Positions 8,355 to 17,703 of a stretch of 64,000 bases of DNA are shown one piece after another (within the stretch, counting starts at the first letter, position 1; the number at the start of each line of letters is the position of its first letter). Under the pieces are notes generated by a model. It saw only the letters and a list, made by a program, of their open reading frames with translations. It was not told where the DNA came from and did no database searches. The stretch covers positions 218,390 to 282,389 of the forward strand of contig CAWUFE020000003.1 in assembly GCA_963921345.3 (NCBI GenBank). The letters are read 5' to 3'. A program made the position numbers and the translations under genes. This stretch comes from Hoeflea_A sp963921345. GTDB taxonomy: Bacteria; Pseudomonadota; Alphaproteobacteria; Rhizobiales; Rhizobiaceae.

Positions 8355-8811
8355 TCATGCGGCGGCTTGATCCTGGTTTGATGTCTTGATGCCGTTGACG
8401 AAATTGACGCCCTGGATGACCTCGGCGAGGTGAGCAAAGCCGCGCAGTTTGCGCCAGCTTTTCTCTGCGCATTGGCCGAGCTTGAACATCATGTGCAGCA
8501 GGCCGTCGCGGCTGAGGCAGCCTTTGGTCCGTTTGGTCCGGTGACGGATGGTGGCAAAGGCGCTTTCGATCGGGTTTGACGTGCGAATGCTCTGCCAATG
8601 CTGAGCCGGGAAGTCGTAGAAGGTCAGCAATTCGTCGCGGTCCTTGATCAGGCATTCGGTGGCCTTGGGGTATTTTGCCTCGAAGGTCTTGATGAACAGA
8701 TCGAATGCCTCGTGCGCGTCCGCACGTGTCTCGGCCTGCCAAATGTCGTGCAGCATCTTCTTGGCCTTGGGCTGGGTCCGCTTGGGGAGGTAGTTCAGCA
8801 CGTTGCCGGTC
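8355..8811 (-). pseudogene. IS256 transposase, C-terminal part
   Basis: Encodes the C-terminal third of a mutator-type transposase, from NVLNYLPKRTQPKAKKML to VNFVNGIKTSNQDQAAA, including SNPIESAFATIRHR with the catalytic glutamate. The reading frame is cut by the ISAzo13 insertion at 8812-8814. The remainder continues at 10154. Confidence 0.88.
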
Positions 8812-8814
8812 TTA

Positions 8815-10150
8815 GGACATTTCCAAAAATAACCACTACAAATCGTTCACTCTCGGTTTGATGGTATAATTCCATTCAGGGTGGAACTTGTCGCCAGTGA
8901 TGTCGATTTCGGCCATTTCGGTTTTGGAGACCTTGACACCCTTCTGATAGATCCGTTCGTCGACTGCGCATTCGACCCTGAGCCCTGCCTTGGTTGTCGT
9001 CGCGCCGATCAATTCGACCACCGTCATGCGATCGGTGAGCGGACGGCCGCGCCAGTTCTGGGTGATGTGACAAAACAGGCGATGCTCAATCTTGTTCCAC
9101 TTCGACGTACCCGGCGGATAGTGGTGGATCTGCAGCGTGAGCCCGGTCTCGTCGGCGAGCTTTTGCAACTCGACCTTCCAAAGCCTGATACGTACCCCGT
9201 TCGAACCGCCACAATCAGCAGTGATCACGAGCTTCTTCGCCTCGGGATAGCGCGCATGGCCCATCCGATAGAACCAGGTGCGGATGGACTGGACAGCGAA
9301 TTCAGCCGTGTCGGCAGTGATGCCGAGGCTGACCCACGCTTCGTTCGCGGTGACGTCAAAGACCCCGTAAGGAGCCACCTTGCCCAAGCTCTTGTCCTCG
9401 AAGTCGTGCACCTTCACGCGTCGTGGGTCGGCTTTTGGACGGTAGTCGGTGCCACCGTTCTTGTAGTTGCCGATCAGTTCCTTCTTCTTGGTGTCCACCG
9501 AGATCACTGGTTCTCCGGCGCTTTGCGCCTCACACACCTTGGTGTTGATGTGCTCGAACTGGGCATTGCGGTCCGGGTGCCTTGAGCCCTCGTCGGTCTT
9601 GCGGTTCGTCTGCCGCGAGAACCCCAATTTTGCCAGCAATGTGTCGACGCTGTTGCGGCATATCTTGTGGCCTGCGTCCTTGAGTGCCGCGGCCAGCTTG
9701 GCGGGACTTTTGGACACCCACATCAGCGGTCGCTCCGGGTCGCCACGCGTTACTGGCTCAACGAGGCGCTTGAGGTCAGCAAGCAGGGTCGGATCGTTAT
9801 CGGTCAGTGTTCGCGCGCCAGCGCCTGGGCGGCGAACCTTTCCGGGCGGCGGGTCATCAAGGTCCTTGAGCCCACGCCCGATCGTCGACCTGGCGACGCC
9901 GGTGATGCTGGAGACCGCGGCAATGCCGCCCCGGCCAGCTGCACGCGCTTCACTGGCGGCAAACAGCCGGCGACCACGTTCATCACGATGGCAGCCGTCC
10001 GCTTCCCAGCGTTGTTGAATTGCAAGTAGATCAATCATGCAAACCGGGTAGCGCATATCAATCCGTGCGGGAATCCCTTCTGTCTGAGACCGATGTCAAA
10101 CCACCGCATACCGATCAGTCCATCCGAGTCGGTAATCTTTGGAAGTCTCC
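8815..10150 (-). mobile_element. ISAzo13-family element, copy 1
   Basis: 1336 bp, with ends GGACATTTCCAAAAATA and the complement of GGAGACTTCCAAAGATT. It is flanked by a TTA duplication (8812-8814 and 10151-10153). The uninterrupted target CTTATGCACCC is visible in IS256 copy 2, which proves the boundary. Nearly identical to 17704-19039. Confidence 0.95.
8836..10056 (-). CDS. ISAzo13-family transposase
   Basis: 406 codons, complete. An N-terminal helix-turn-helix (SSITGVARSTIGRGLKDL) precedes a DDE core with PVISVDTKKKELIGNYKNGG (Asp), VITADCGGSNGVRIR (Asp) and TSKWNKIEHRLFCHI (Glu), which are the ISAzo13 hallmarks. It differs from the second copy by one visible residue (AQSAGEP here, AQGAGEP there), so at least one copy has moved recently and the enzyme is probably active. 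Confidence 0.95.
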   Translation of the reverse strand: MRYPVCMIDLLAIQQRWEADGCHRDERGRRLFAASEARAAGRGGIAAVSSITGVARSTIGRGLKDLDDPPPGKVRRPGAGARTLTDNDPTLLADLKRLVEPVTRGDPERPLMWVSKSPAKLAAALKDAGHKICRNSVDTLLAKLGFSRQTNRKTDEGSRHPDRNAQFEHINTKVCEAQSAGEPVISVDTKKKELIGNYKNGGTDYRPKADPRRVKVHDFEDKSLGKVAPYGVFDVTANEAWVSLGITADTAEFAVQSIRTWFYRMGHARYPEAKKLVITADCGGSNGVRIRLWKVELQKLADETGLTLQIHHYPPGTSKWNKIEHRLFCHITQNWRGRPLTDRMTVVELIGATTTKAGLRVECAVDERIYQKGVKVSKTEMAEIDITGDKFHPEWNYTIKPRVNDL

Positions 10151-10153
10151 TTA

Positions 10154-10994
10154 TGCACCCAGCACCGCTGTTGGCACGTCGTCGGAAAAACCTCCTCCAA
10201 CGCGGCCCAGAACCCCATGGCCCCGTCGCCGGTGGCCAATTTCGGAGCGGCGAGCCCACGTGCCTTGAGGCCGAGAAGCACTTCGCGCCAGCTTTGCGTG
10301 CTTTCGCGAACACCGTCTTCTTCTCGCCCCGTGCGTTAACGCCAATGACAACGAGCACGCAGAGCCGGTCATCAGAGCCGCGCAGCCCGCTGTAAATGCC
10401 ATCCGCCCAGACATAGACCCATTCGTCTCGGCTCAGATCGGCCTTGCGCCAGTCGTCGTACTCTGCTGCCCATTGGCTCTTCAGGCGCGAAATGGTCTTG
10501 GCAGAAAATCCGGTGGCCTCAGGGCCAAGCAGCATTTTGAGCGCCGCGCCCATTTCGCCCGTGGAGATGCCCTTCAGATACAGCCAGGGCAGTGCGACTT
10601 CGATGGATTTAGCCTTGCGCACGTAGGGCGGCACAAGGGCAGAGCGGAATGTAACAGGCTTGCCGTCCTTCGCTCGGACCTTCGGGACTTTGACCGTGAC
10701 TGGCCCGATCCCGGTTTGAACGGCGCGCTCTGGATGGTAGCCACTGCCAACAACAGCCGAGCGGCCATCGGTTGTTCGCCGTTCTGCAAATTCAGCGAGA
10801 AAGGCGTCGCGCTCAGCCTCGATGGCTGCCTGCAGCAAATCCCGAGCGCCCTTGCGGAGAAGATCAGTCAGTGGGTCTGTGACCGCATCTCGACCGGTGA
10901 AATCAATGATGGTAGCGTCGTGCATGGTGGTGCGTCCTTGAACGGTTGGCTGGATGTTTGGCAACGCCATTCCAACCAGATGCACCGCCGTCAT
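10154..10994 (-). pseudogene. IS256 transposase, N-terminal part with frameshift
   Basis: From about 10994 the frame encodes the N-terminal region (LLRKGARDLLQAAIEAERDA, VYVWADGIYSGLRGSDDRLC with the first catalytic Asp). At about 10310-10330 the expected chain jumps from NARGEKK in one frame to EDGVRESTQSWREVLLGLKA in another; roughly a dozen bases seem lost. The second Asp (ATGDGAMGFW) lies in the shifted frame. IS256 copy 2 has the same lesion, so it predates the duplication. Confidence 0.88.
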
Positions 10995-11029
10995 TCAAAT
11001 CGCCCGGACACCAGATTCACTCATAGCTC

Positions 11030-11906
11030 GGGTGACCTGGAGGCGGATCATTTCGAGGCGGGAACGGACCGGGTCTTCTATCCCAGAATGGCTTGGGTGA
11101 CGGGCAAGCTGAATGTCCATGACATGGTCTGGACCGACGCGGGGCAACTGGTGTTCGTCAACACCGCGTTTGACTGTCTGGCAACGGTGGACCCGACCTG
11201 GAGTTTCAGGCCGCTGTGGCAACCGGAGTTTCTGGCTGGCAAGGATCCGTCCGCCCGGGACTGCTGTCACCTCAACGGCCTGTGCCTGCAAGACGGCGAG
11301 ATAGCTTATGCGACGGCCTTGGGCAAGAGCACACAGGCCGGCGGCTGGCGGGCGCATAAGTCTTCGGGTGGATTACTGTTCGATGTGCGCTCGGGAGAGT
11401 TGTTGTGTGATCGGTTGTCCATGCCGCATTCGCCACGATGGCATGATGGTCACCTGTGGCTGCTGAATTCCGGGACGGGAGAGTTTGGCCAGTTCGATCT
11501 CGCATCGGCCACGTTCGAGCCAGTGGCCTTTTGCCCGGGCTTTGCCAGAGGGCTGGCGTTCCACAAGCACTGGGCACTAATTACCCTGTCCGACATGCGC
11601 CGGGCCAACGGATTTCAGGGCCTGGCGCTCGGGGAACGGCTGCAAGCGCGCGGCGTGGGCCCCGGGTGCGGTCTGCTGGTTGTAGACATGCGCAGCGGCA
11701 CCATCGAGCACTGGCTGTCCGTCAAGGGAAACCTGCGCGAGTTTTATGACGTGGCGGTGCTCGCGGGCGTGCGCTGCCCCTCCATCGTCAACATGGAACA
11801 ATCCATCACCAGGGACATTCACCTGCCGCCGCCCGCGGGGAGCTTTTCAAGCGCTGCCCACCCGGTCGGGGCGACACGGACCCGACATTACAGTGACAAC
11901 AACTGA
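11030..11906 (+). pseudogene. TIGR03032-like gene, 3' part
   Basis: About 290 codons continuing the gene broken at 8321. The signatures CHLNGLCLQDGEIAYATALG, LSMPHSPRWHDGHLWLLNSG and CPGFARGLAFHKHWALITLS are characteristic of TIGR03032. Such proteins are often encoded beside large secreted or repeat proteins; here the stop at 11906 is 18 bp before the RTX start, with a Shine-Dalgarno (AAAGGAG) between. The frame is fused by chance to IS256 sequence upstream, giving a longer open frame that is not a real gene. Confidence 0.85.
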
Positions 11907-11924
11907 CATAAAGGAGCACAACTC

Positions 11925-14900
11925 ATGACGAACAGAATTGCCGACTGGGGCTCTGTGACAGACCGGATTGATTCGGCTGACGAAGTCGATTTTTTCACGC
12001 TCAGCGGTGTCGAACCCGGCACCACCGTCCACCTCTACATGGCAGGGCACGGCCATGCCGATGCCGGTGGGGATTCTCGCCTCGAGGTTATTCGCTTTGA
12101 CGGGCCGCAGGTTGCGTTAAATAACGATATCAATTTAAGAGGCAACGGCACACCGCCGGGGTACGATATTTCCGGGATCCCGCAGGAGGGGGTTAGCCGA
12201 TATAACGCCTTTATCAGCTTTGAGTATCAACCGGGAATGATTATCAAGGCTGACTTCACCTTTAGCGGAACGAGAGGTGGTGCCTACACGCTTTATGCCT
12301 CGACGGGTACATTGGCTCTCAATTCTCAAAGCCCCACATCGGGCAATGATGTGATCGAGGGGGGCAGCGGGTTTGATATGATCGACGGTCTCGGCGGCGA
12401 CGACATTATCCGCGGCCTTGGGGGCAATGACACTCTCACCGGGAACGCGGGCAGTGATTTCCTTTCCGGCGACGCGGGCGACGACACCCTCACCGGCGGC
12501 GCGGGAGGCGATACGCTTGACGGCGGCGCTGGGGTGGATCTGGCGCGCTATGCGGGGTCTGATGCCGCAGTGACGGTGGACCTTGCGACCGTTGAAGCCA
12601 GCGGCGGTCATGCTCAGGGCGATACCCTGCGCAACGTCGAAGACCTTGAGGGTTCGCTCCATGGCGACACCCTGTTGGGGGATGATGGCGACAACCGTAT
12701 CGAAGGGCTGGCAGGCAACGACGTCGTAAGGGGGCGTTCTGGTGACGACACGCTGCATGGCGGTGACGGTGATGACAACCTTGGCGGCGGCGCGGGTGCG
12801 GATGTTCTGGACGGCGGTGCGGGTCGGGATCTGGCGCGCTACCGGGGGTCTGACGCGGGTGTGACGGTGAACCTTGCGACAGGTCAAGGCAGTGGCGCTC
12901 ATGCCGAGGGCGATCAGCTAAACAATATCGAAGACCTCGAGGGCTCGAACCATAGCGACAGACTGATCGGGGATGATGGCGCCAACCGCCTTTACGGCGG
13001 TGCTGGAAATGATGGGCTGTATGGCCGCGCCGGGTCCGACACGCTGGATGGCGGCGCTGGCAACGATCGCCTTGGCGGCGGCGCGGGTGCGGATGTTCTG
13101 GACGGCGGTGCGGGTCGGGATCTGGCGCGTTATGCGGGGTCCGATGCAGCGGTGACGGTGAACCTTGCGACCGGTCAAGGCACGGGCGGCCATGCGCAGG
13201 GTGATACCTTGCGCAATATCGAAGAGATCCAGGGCTCGAACTATAACGACAGACTGTTCGGGGATGTTGGCGACAACTCCCTCTCCGGCCTTGATGGCCA
13301 TGACACCCTGCATGGCGGCAACGGATCTGATACTCTGGCCGGCGGTGCGGGCAATGATTACCTCAGTGGCGGCGCGGGTGCGGATGTTCTGGACGGCGGT
13401 GCGGGTCGGGATCTGGCGCTCTACAGGGGGTCTGACGCGGGTGTGACGGTGAGCCTGGCCGATGGCACGGGCAGTGGCGGTCATGCCCAGGGCGACACCT
13501 TTCGCGACATCGAAAACCTCTGGGGCTCGGACCATAATGACATCCTGAACGGGAACAATGGAACCAACAGGTTAAGCGGGTTTTCTGGCGACGACACCCT
13601 GCATGGCGGCGACGGATCTGATACGCTCGACGGCGGCGATGGCCGGGATACGGCGAGCTACGAGGAGTCTGACGCGGGTGTGACGGTGAACCTTTCGACG
13701 GGTCGAGGCAGCGGCGGTCATGCCCAGGGCGACACCTTTCGCGACATCGAAAACCTCGAAGGCTCGAACTATAACGACAGACTGATCGGGGATGTTGGCG
13801 ACAACGCCCTCTCCGGCCTTGATGGTGATGACATCCTCAATGGCGGCGCGGGTGCGGATGTTCTGGACGGCGGTGCGGGTCGGGATACGGTGAGCTACGA
13901 GGGGTCTGGCGCGGGTGTGACGGTGGACCTTGCGACGGGTCGAGGCTTTGGCGGTCACGCCCAGTATGATCGCTTGAGCAATATCGAAGACCTCGAAGGC
14001 TCGAGCTATGGCGACAGATTGACCGGGGATCATGGCGACAACTACCTCTTTGGGAATAGGGGCCAAGACACCCTCCGTGGCCGCGCAGGCAATGACATCC
14101 TCAATGGCGGGGCAGGCAATGATACTCTCACCGGCGGCGCGGGCAATGATATGCTCAATGGCGGCGCAGGTGCGGACTACCTGAATGGCGGCGATGCCGG
14201 CGGTTGGCTCAATGCTAGCGGTGACGGCCGGGATACCGCGAGCTACGAGGGGTCTGACGCGGGTGTGACGGTGAGCCTGGCCGATGGCACGGGCAGTGGC
14301 GGTCATGCCCAAGGCGACACCTTTCGCGACATCGAAAACCTCTGGGGTTCGGACCATGGCGATACCCTGATCGGTGACGGGGAAAGCAACGTGTTGAGGG
14401 GGCGTTCTGGCGATGATACGCTCACTGGCGGTGACGGCGATGACAACCTGGGCGGCGGCCGGGGTTCCGACACACTGAATGGCGGCGCGGGCGACGACAG
14501 ACTCCATGGCGGCTTGGGCGCCGATAAACTCAACGGCGATGATGGCCGGGATACCGCGAGCTACGAGGGGTCTGACGCGGGTGTGACGGTGAGCCTGGCC
14601 GCTGGCACGGGCAGTGGCGGTCATGCCCAGGGCGACACCTTTCGCGACATCGAAAACCTCTGGGGCTCGGACCATGGCGATACCCTGACCGGGGATCATG
14701 GCGATAACGTCCTCTCCGGCCTTGATGGCAATGACACGCTGCATGGCGGCGATGGCAATGACGACCTGGACGGAGGCCGAGGGTCCGACACACTCAACGG
14801 CGGATCTGGTGTTGACAGGCTACATGGCGGCTGGGGTGCCGATATACTCAACGGTGGTGACGGCCGGGATACCGCGAGCTACGAGGGGTCTGACGCAGGC

Positions 14901-16562
14901 GTGACGGTAAACCTTGCGACGGGTCGAGGCAGCGGCGGTCATGCCCAGGGCGACACCTTTCGCGACATCGAAAACATCTCCGGCTCGCTCCATAATGACA
15001 TCCTGAACGGGAACAATGGAGCCAACAGGTTAAGGGGGCGTTCTGGTGATGACACGCTCATTGGCGGCGCGGGCGCCGATGTGCTGGACGGCGGTGACGG
15101 TCAGGATACGGCGGACTACAAGGGTTCTAACGCAGGAGTGACGGTGAACCTTGCGACGGGTCGAGGCAGCGGCGGTCATGCCCAGGGCGACACCTTTCGC
15201 GACATCGAAAACCTCTGGGGCTCGGACCATGGCGATACCCTGATCGGTGACGGGGAAAGCAACGTGTTGAGGGGGCGTTCTGGCGATGACACGCTCACTG
15301 GCGGTGACGGCGATGACAACCTGGGCGGCGGCCGGGGTTCCGACACACTGAATGGCGGCGCGGGCGACGACAGGCTCCATGGCGGCTGGGGCGCCGATAA
15401 ACTCAACGGCGATGATGGCCGGGATACTGCGGACTATAGGTGGTCTGACGCGGGTGTGACGGTGAGCCTGGCCGATGGCACGGGCAGTGGCGGACATGCC
15501 CAGGGCGACACCTTTCGCGACATCGAAAACCTCTGGGGCTCGGACCATGGCGATACCCTGACCGGGGATCATGGCGATAACGTCCTCTCCGGCCTTGATG
15601 GCAATGACACGCTGAATGGCGGTGATGGCCGGGATACGGCGAGCTACGAGGGGTCTGACGCGGGTGTGACGGTGAACCTTTCGACAGGTCGAGGCAGTGG
15701 CGGACATGCCCAGGGCGACACCTTTCGCGACATCGAAAACCTCTGGGGCTCGGACCATGGCGATACCCTGATCGGTGACGCGGAAAGCAACGTGTTGAGG
15801 GGGCGTTCTGGCGATGACACACTGCATGGTGGCGACGGATCTGATACGCTCGACGGCGGTTATGGCCGGGATACGGCGAGCTACGAGGGGTCCGACGCGG
15901 GTGTGACGGTGAGCCTGGCCGATGGCACGGGCAGTGGCGGACATGCCCAGGGTGACACCTTTCGCGACGTCGAAAACCTCTGGGGCTCAGACCATGGCGA
16001 TGTCCTAACCGGAGATCATGGAGACAACGTCCTCTCCGGCCTTGATGGCAATGACAAACTCTATGGCGGCTCGGGCTACGATATGCTGAATGGCGGGGCC
16101 GGTGCCGATATGCTGGACGGCGGTCCGTATCGGGATACTTTGGACTACTCGGACTCTGACGCGGCGGTAACGGTGAACCTAGAGACAGGTACAGCCAGCG
16201 GCGGACATGCCCAGGGCGATACCTTTCGCAACATCGAAAACCTCTGGGGCTCGGGCCATGGCGATACCCTGACCGGGGATTTTGACGACAACGTCCTCTC
16301 CGGCCTTGATGGCAATGACACTCTGATCGGTGGTGGAGGATTTGATTACCTAAACGGCGGCGCTGGCGAGGACAGATTGATTGGCGGTGCTCTTGCCGAT
16401 ACCCTGACCGGCGGTGAAGGTGCGGACATCTTTGTGTTTGCCAGCTTTTATGAGGATCTGATTGAGGATTTTGCCGATGGCGAGGACAGGATCGAAATTT
16501 CCGGCGGTAGCTTCGATGATCTGACTACTATGGTTGATGAGAAAGGTACCACGGTAGCGTAG
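11925..16562 (+). CDS. Very large RTX (haemolysin-type Ca-binding repeat) protein
   Basis: 1545 codons after AAAGGAG. Residues about 1-135 form a PPC-like beta domain (DEVDFFTLSGVEPGTTVHLYMAG). The rest is dozens of Ca-binding nonapeptides (GGAGNDTLTGGAGNDML type) alternating with about 35-residue spacers such as SDAGVTVNLATGRGSGGHAQ followed by GDTFRDIENLWGSDHGD. Each spacer-plus-RTX module is about 85-100 residues and is nearly identical at DNA level. Such proteins are normally exported by type I secretion using an uncleaved C-terminal signal and fold in outside Ca2+. A TAG at 16560 stops the frame; 23 further codons continue in the same frame to TAA at 16632 (ending DDITEYDFIFV), matching the end of the small RTX protein. 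The secretion tail is therefore probably lost. No exporter gene is in the window. Confidence 0.9.
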   Translation: MTNRIADWGSVTDRIDSADEVDFFTLSGVEPGTTVHLYMAGHGHADAGGDSRLEVIRFDGPQVALNNDINLRGNGTPPGYDISGIPQEGVSRYNAFISFEYQPGMIIKADFTFSGTRGGAYTLYASTGTLALNSQSPTSGNDVIEGGSGFDMIDGLGGDDIIRGLGGNDTLTGNAGSDFLSGDAGDDTLTGGAGGDTLDGGAGVDLARYAGSDAAVTVDLATVEASGGHAQGDTLRNVEDLEGSLHGDTLLGDDGDNRIEGLAGNDVVRGRSGDDTLHGGDGDDNLGGGAGADVLDGGAGRDLARYRGSDAGVTVNLATGQGSGAHAEGDQLNNIEDLEGSNHSDRLIGDDGANRLYGGAGNDGLYGRAGSDTLDGGAGNDRLGGGAGADVLDGGAGRDLARYAGSDAAVTVNLATGQGTGGHAQGDTLRNIEEIQGSNYNDRLFGDVGDNSLSGLDGHDTLHGGNGSDTLAGGAGNDYLSGGAGADVLDGGAGRDLALYRGSDAGVTVSLADGTGSGGHAQGDTFRDIENLWGSDHNDILNGNNGTNRLSGFSGDDTLHGGDGSDTLDGGDGRDTASYEESDAGVTVNLSTGRGSGGHAQGDTFRDIENLEGSNYNDRLIGDVGDNALSGLDGDDILNGGAGADVLDGGAGRDTVSYEGSGAGVTVDLATGRGFGGHAQYDRLSNIEDLEGSSYGDRLTGDHGDNYLFGNRGQDTLRGRAGNDILNGGAGNDTLTGGAGNDMLNGGAGADYLNGGDAGGWLNASGDGRDTASYEGSDAGVTVSLADGTGSGGHAQGDTFRDIENLWGSDHGDTLIGDGESNVLRGRSGDDTLTGGDGDDNLGGGRGSDTLNGGAGDDRLHGGLGADKLNGDDGRDTASYEGSDAGVTVSLAAGTGSGGHAQGDTFRDIENLWGSDHGDTLTGDHGDNVLSGLDGNDTLHGGDGNDDLDGGRGSDTLNGGSGVDRLHGGWGADILNGGDGRDTASYEGSDAGVTVNLATGRGSGGHAQGDTFRDIENISGSLHNDILNGNNGANRLRGRSGDDTLIGGAGADVLDGGDGQDTADYKGSNAGVTVNLATGRGSGGHAQGDTFRDIENLWGSDHGDTLIGDGESNVLRGRSGDDTLTGGDGDDNLGGGRGSDTLNGGAGDDRLHGGWGADKLNGDDGRDTADYRWSDAGVTVSLADGTGSGGHAQGDTFRDIENLWGSDHGDTLTGDHGDNVLSGLDGNDTLNGGDGRDTASYEGSDAGVTVNLSTGRGSGGHAQGDTFRDIENLWGSDHGDTLIGDAESNVLRGRSGDDTLHGGDGSDTLDGGYGRDTASYEGSDAGVTVSLADGTGSGGHAQGDTFRDVENLWGSDHGDVLTGDHGDNVLSGLDGNDKLYGGSGYDMLNGGAGADMLDGGPYRDTLDYSDSDAAVTVNLETGTASGGHAQGDTFRNIENLWGSGHGDTLTGDFDDNVLSGLDGNDTLIGGGGFDYLNGGAGEDRLIGGALADTLTGGEGADIFVFASFYEDLIEDFADGEDRIEISGGSFDDLTTMVDEKGTTVA

Positions 16563-16843
16563 AATGGCGGAGAATTAACGATTGCAGGCGTGCAGCCGGA
16601 CGACATTACAGAGTATGATTTTATCTTCGTGTAACTTGTCGACCGTGATCTATGTGGGATTTAGGCGGCAATTGATTTCGGCCTGCAGTCTATCAGGAGT
16701 GCGAACAGCGGGTCGATTCCTGCTGAGTGTTGAATACCCCGCTAAGAGGTTTGTCCGAATAAGGCCCAAGGGGCCCGAAGCTGCATATTTGGGCTTCAGG
16801 AGGAACATTCAAGGAACAGACTGTTCATCTGTGTTTCGCAAAT

Positions 16844-17411
16844 AGAGGGCGACATTTTCGGCTGAGAACTTGAACCTCGGCCGTCGGCAACACGTTCGGC
16901 GCTGATCGGATATTTCGGCTGATTGGGATTGATCGCCGTGATGCGGAAGGTATCGCATGAGACGTGAAGGTTCTGCCATGGTCGGACGGCTGCAGGCCGT
17001 AGATGTCACTGGGGAGTGGAAAAGATCTGGGGAAACGGATGGATGATCGGTTAGCCTTCTGCTTTTGAAGGAGGTTTGGCGATGAAAGTTTGTATCAAAA
17101 TAGAGACGGAATTTGGCTGGGGTGAGAAGCGGTCGCATGAGCTTTGTACAGTGGAACGCCGTGCAATTGATGCTACTGAAGAAGATCTCGGGCTGAGCCT
17201 TGCGGAAGGAAAGTCGCTGCTGAAACAGATTCAGCGAGCGCTGCTTCAAGACCAGATCGAAGAAGTTAGTGAGGTGGCGCGGGTGTGCCGGTTTTGTGGA
17301 ACTTATCTGCCCATCCATGATCGCCGTCGGCGCCAGATAGACACTCTGTTCGGACGTGTCACCGTCGAAGTCCCGCGGATCCGTATGTGCATGCATGTGC
17401 AGCCTTCCTGA
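16844..17411 (+). pseudogene. ISKra4-family remnant (left end and transposase N-terminus)
   Basis: The sequence GAGGGCGACATTTTCGGC near 16846 looks like an ISKra4 end. The frame from 17082 encodes an ISKra4 transposase start: LGLSLAEGKSLLKQIQRALL, then CRFCGTYLPIHDRRRRQIDT, then LFGRVTVEVPRIRMC. It stops at 17411, where an IS6 relic begins; about three quarters of the transposase is missing. Confidence 0.75.
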
Positions 17412-17427
17412 CTTTCCGGGGGAGTAT

Positions 17428-17627
17428 CGACCGACCCGCAAACGCGAAAAAAACTCATGGGCCGGTTCAAGTCCCCCAGGCAGGCCCAGAGATTTCTCGC
17501 TCCCCATGACCAGGTCAACACACTCTTCCGACCCCGCCGCTACCGCCTGACCACAAAATCATATCGCCACGCCAGATCCGATGCTTTCGATCTTTGGCAA
17601 GATTATGCACTCGAAATGGCTTCATAA
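17428..17627 (+). pseudogene. IS6-family transposase C-terminal fragment
   Basis: The frame reads KLMGRFKSPRQAQRFLAPHD, then NTLFRPRRYRLTTKSYRHAR, ending LWQDYALEMAS with a stop at 17627. This is the C-terminus of an IS6-type transposase. It is joined directly to the ISKra4 relic, and the DDE core is gone. The ISAzo13 copy inserted about 75 bp downstream. Confidence 0.75.
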
Positions 17628-17703
17628 GGAACCGACAGCACCCATCTCTCAAGTCGCCGGAAACAACTTGGCAATGCCCTACGTCATCCTCAGGCTGGAC
17701 TAA

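Larger units (their letters stand above)
8322..11029 (-). mobile_element. IS256-family element copy 1, interrupted by ISAzo13
   Basis: Ends are imperfect inverted repeats beginning GAGCTATTGTCAAATCTGG at 8322 and ending with the complement of GAGCTATGAGTGAATCTGG at 11029. Both are flanked by GGGTGACCT, a 9-bp target duplication as expected for IS256. Without the inner ISAzo13 it is about 1.37 kb, like copy 2 at 26787-28156. Confidence 0.92.

Noticed and set aside
11030..11906. The continuous plus-strand frame from 10473 through 11906 as one 477-codon gene
   Set aside because: Its first 180 codons are antisense to the IS256 transposase. The IS boundary and target duplication at 11030 show the fusion is accidental.
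12135..15944. Long minus-strand open frames opposite the giant RTX gene
   Set aside because: They arise from the repetitive Gly/Asp codons read backward. The plus strand has clear RTX motifs and a ribosome site.
12400..16300. Regular DNA repeats resembling a CRISPR array
   Set aside because: The repeats are long, coding, in frame and without unique spacers. They encode Ca-binding nonapeptides.
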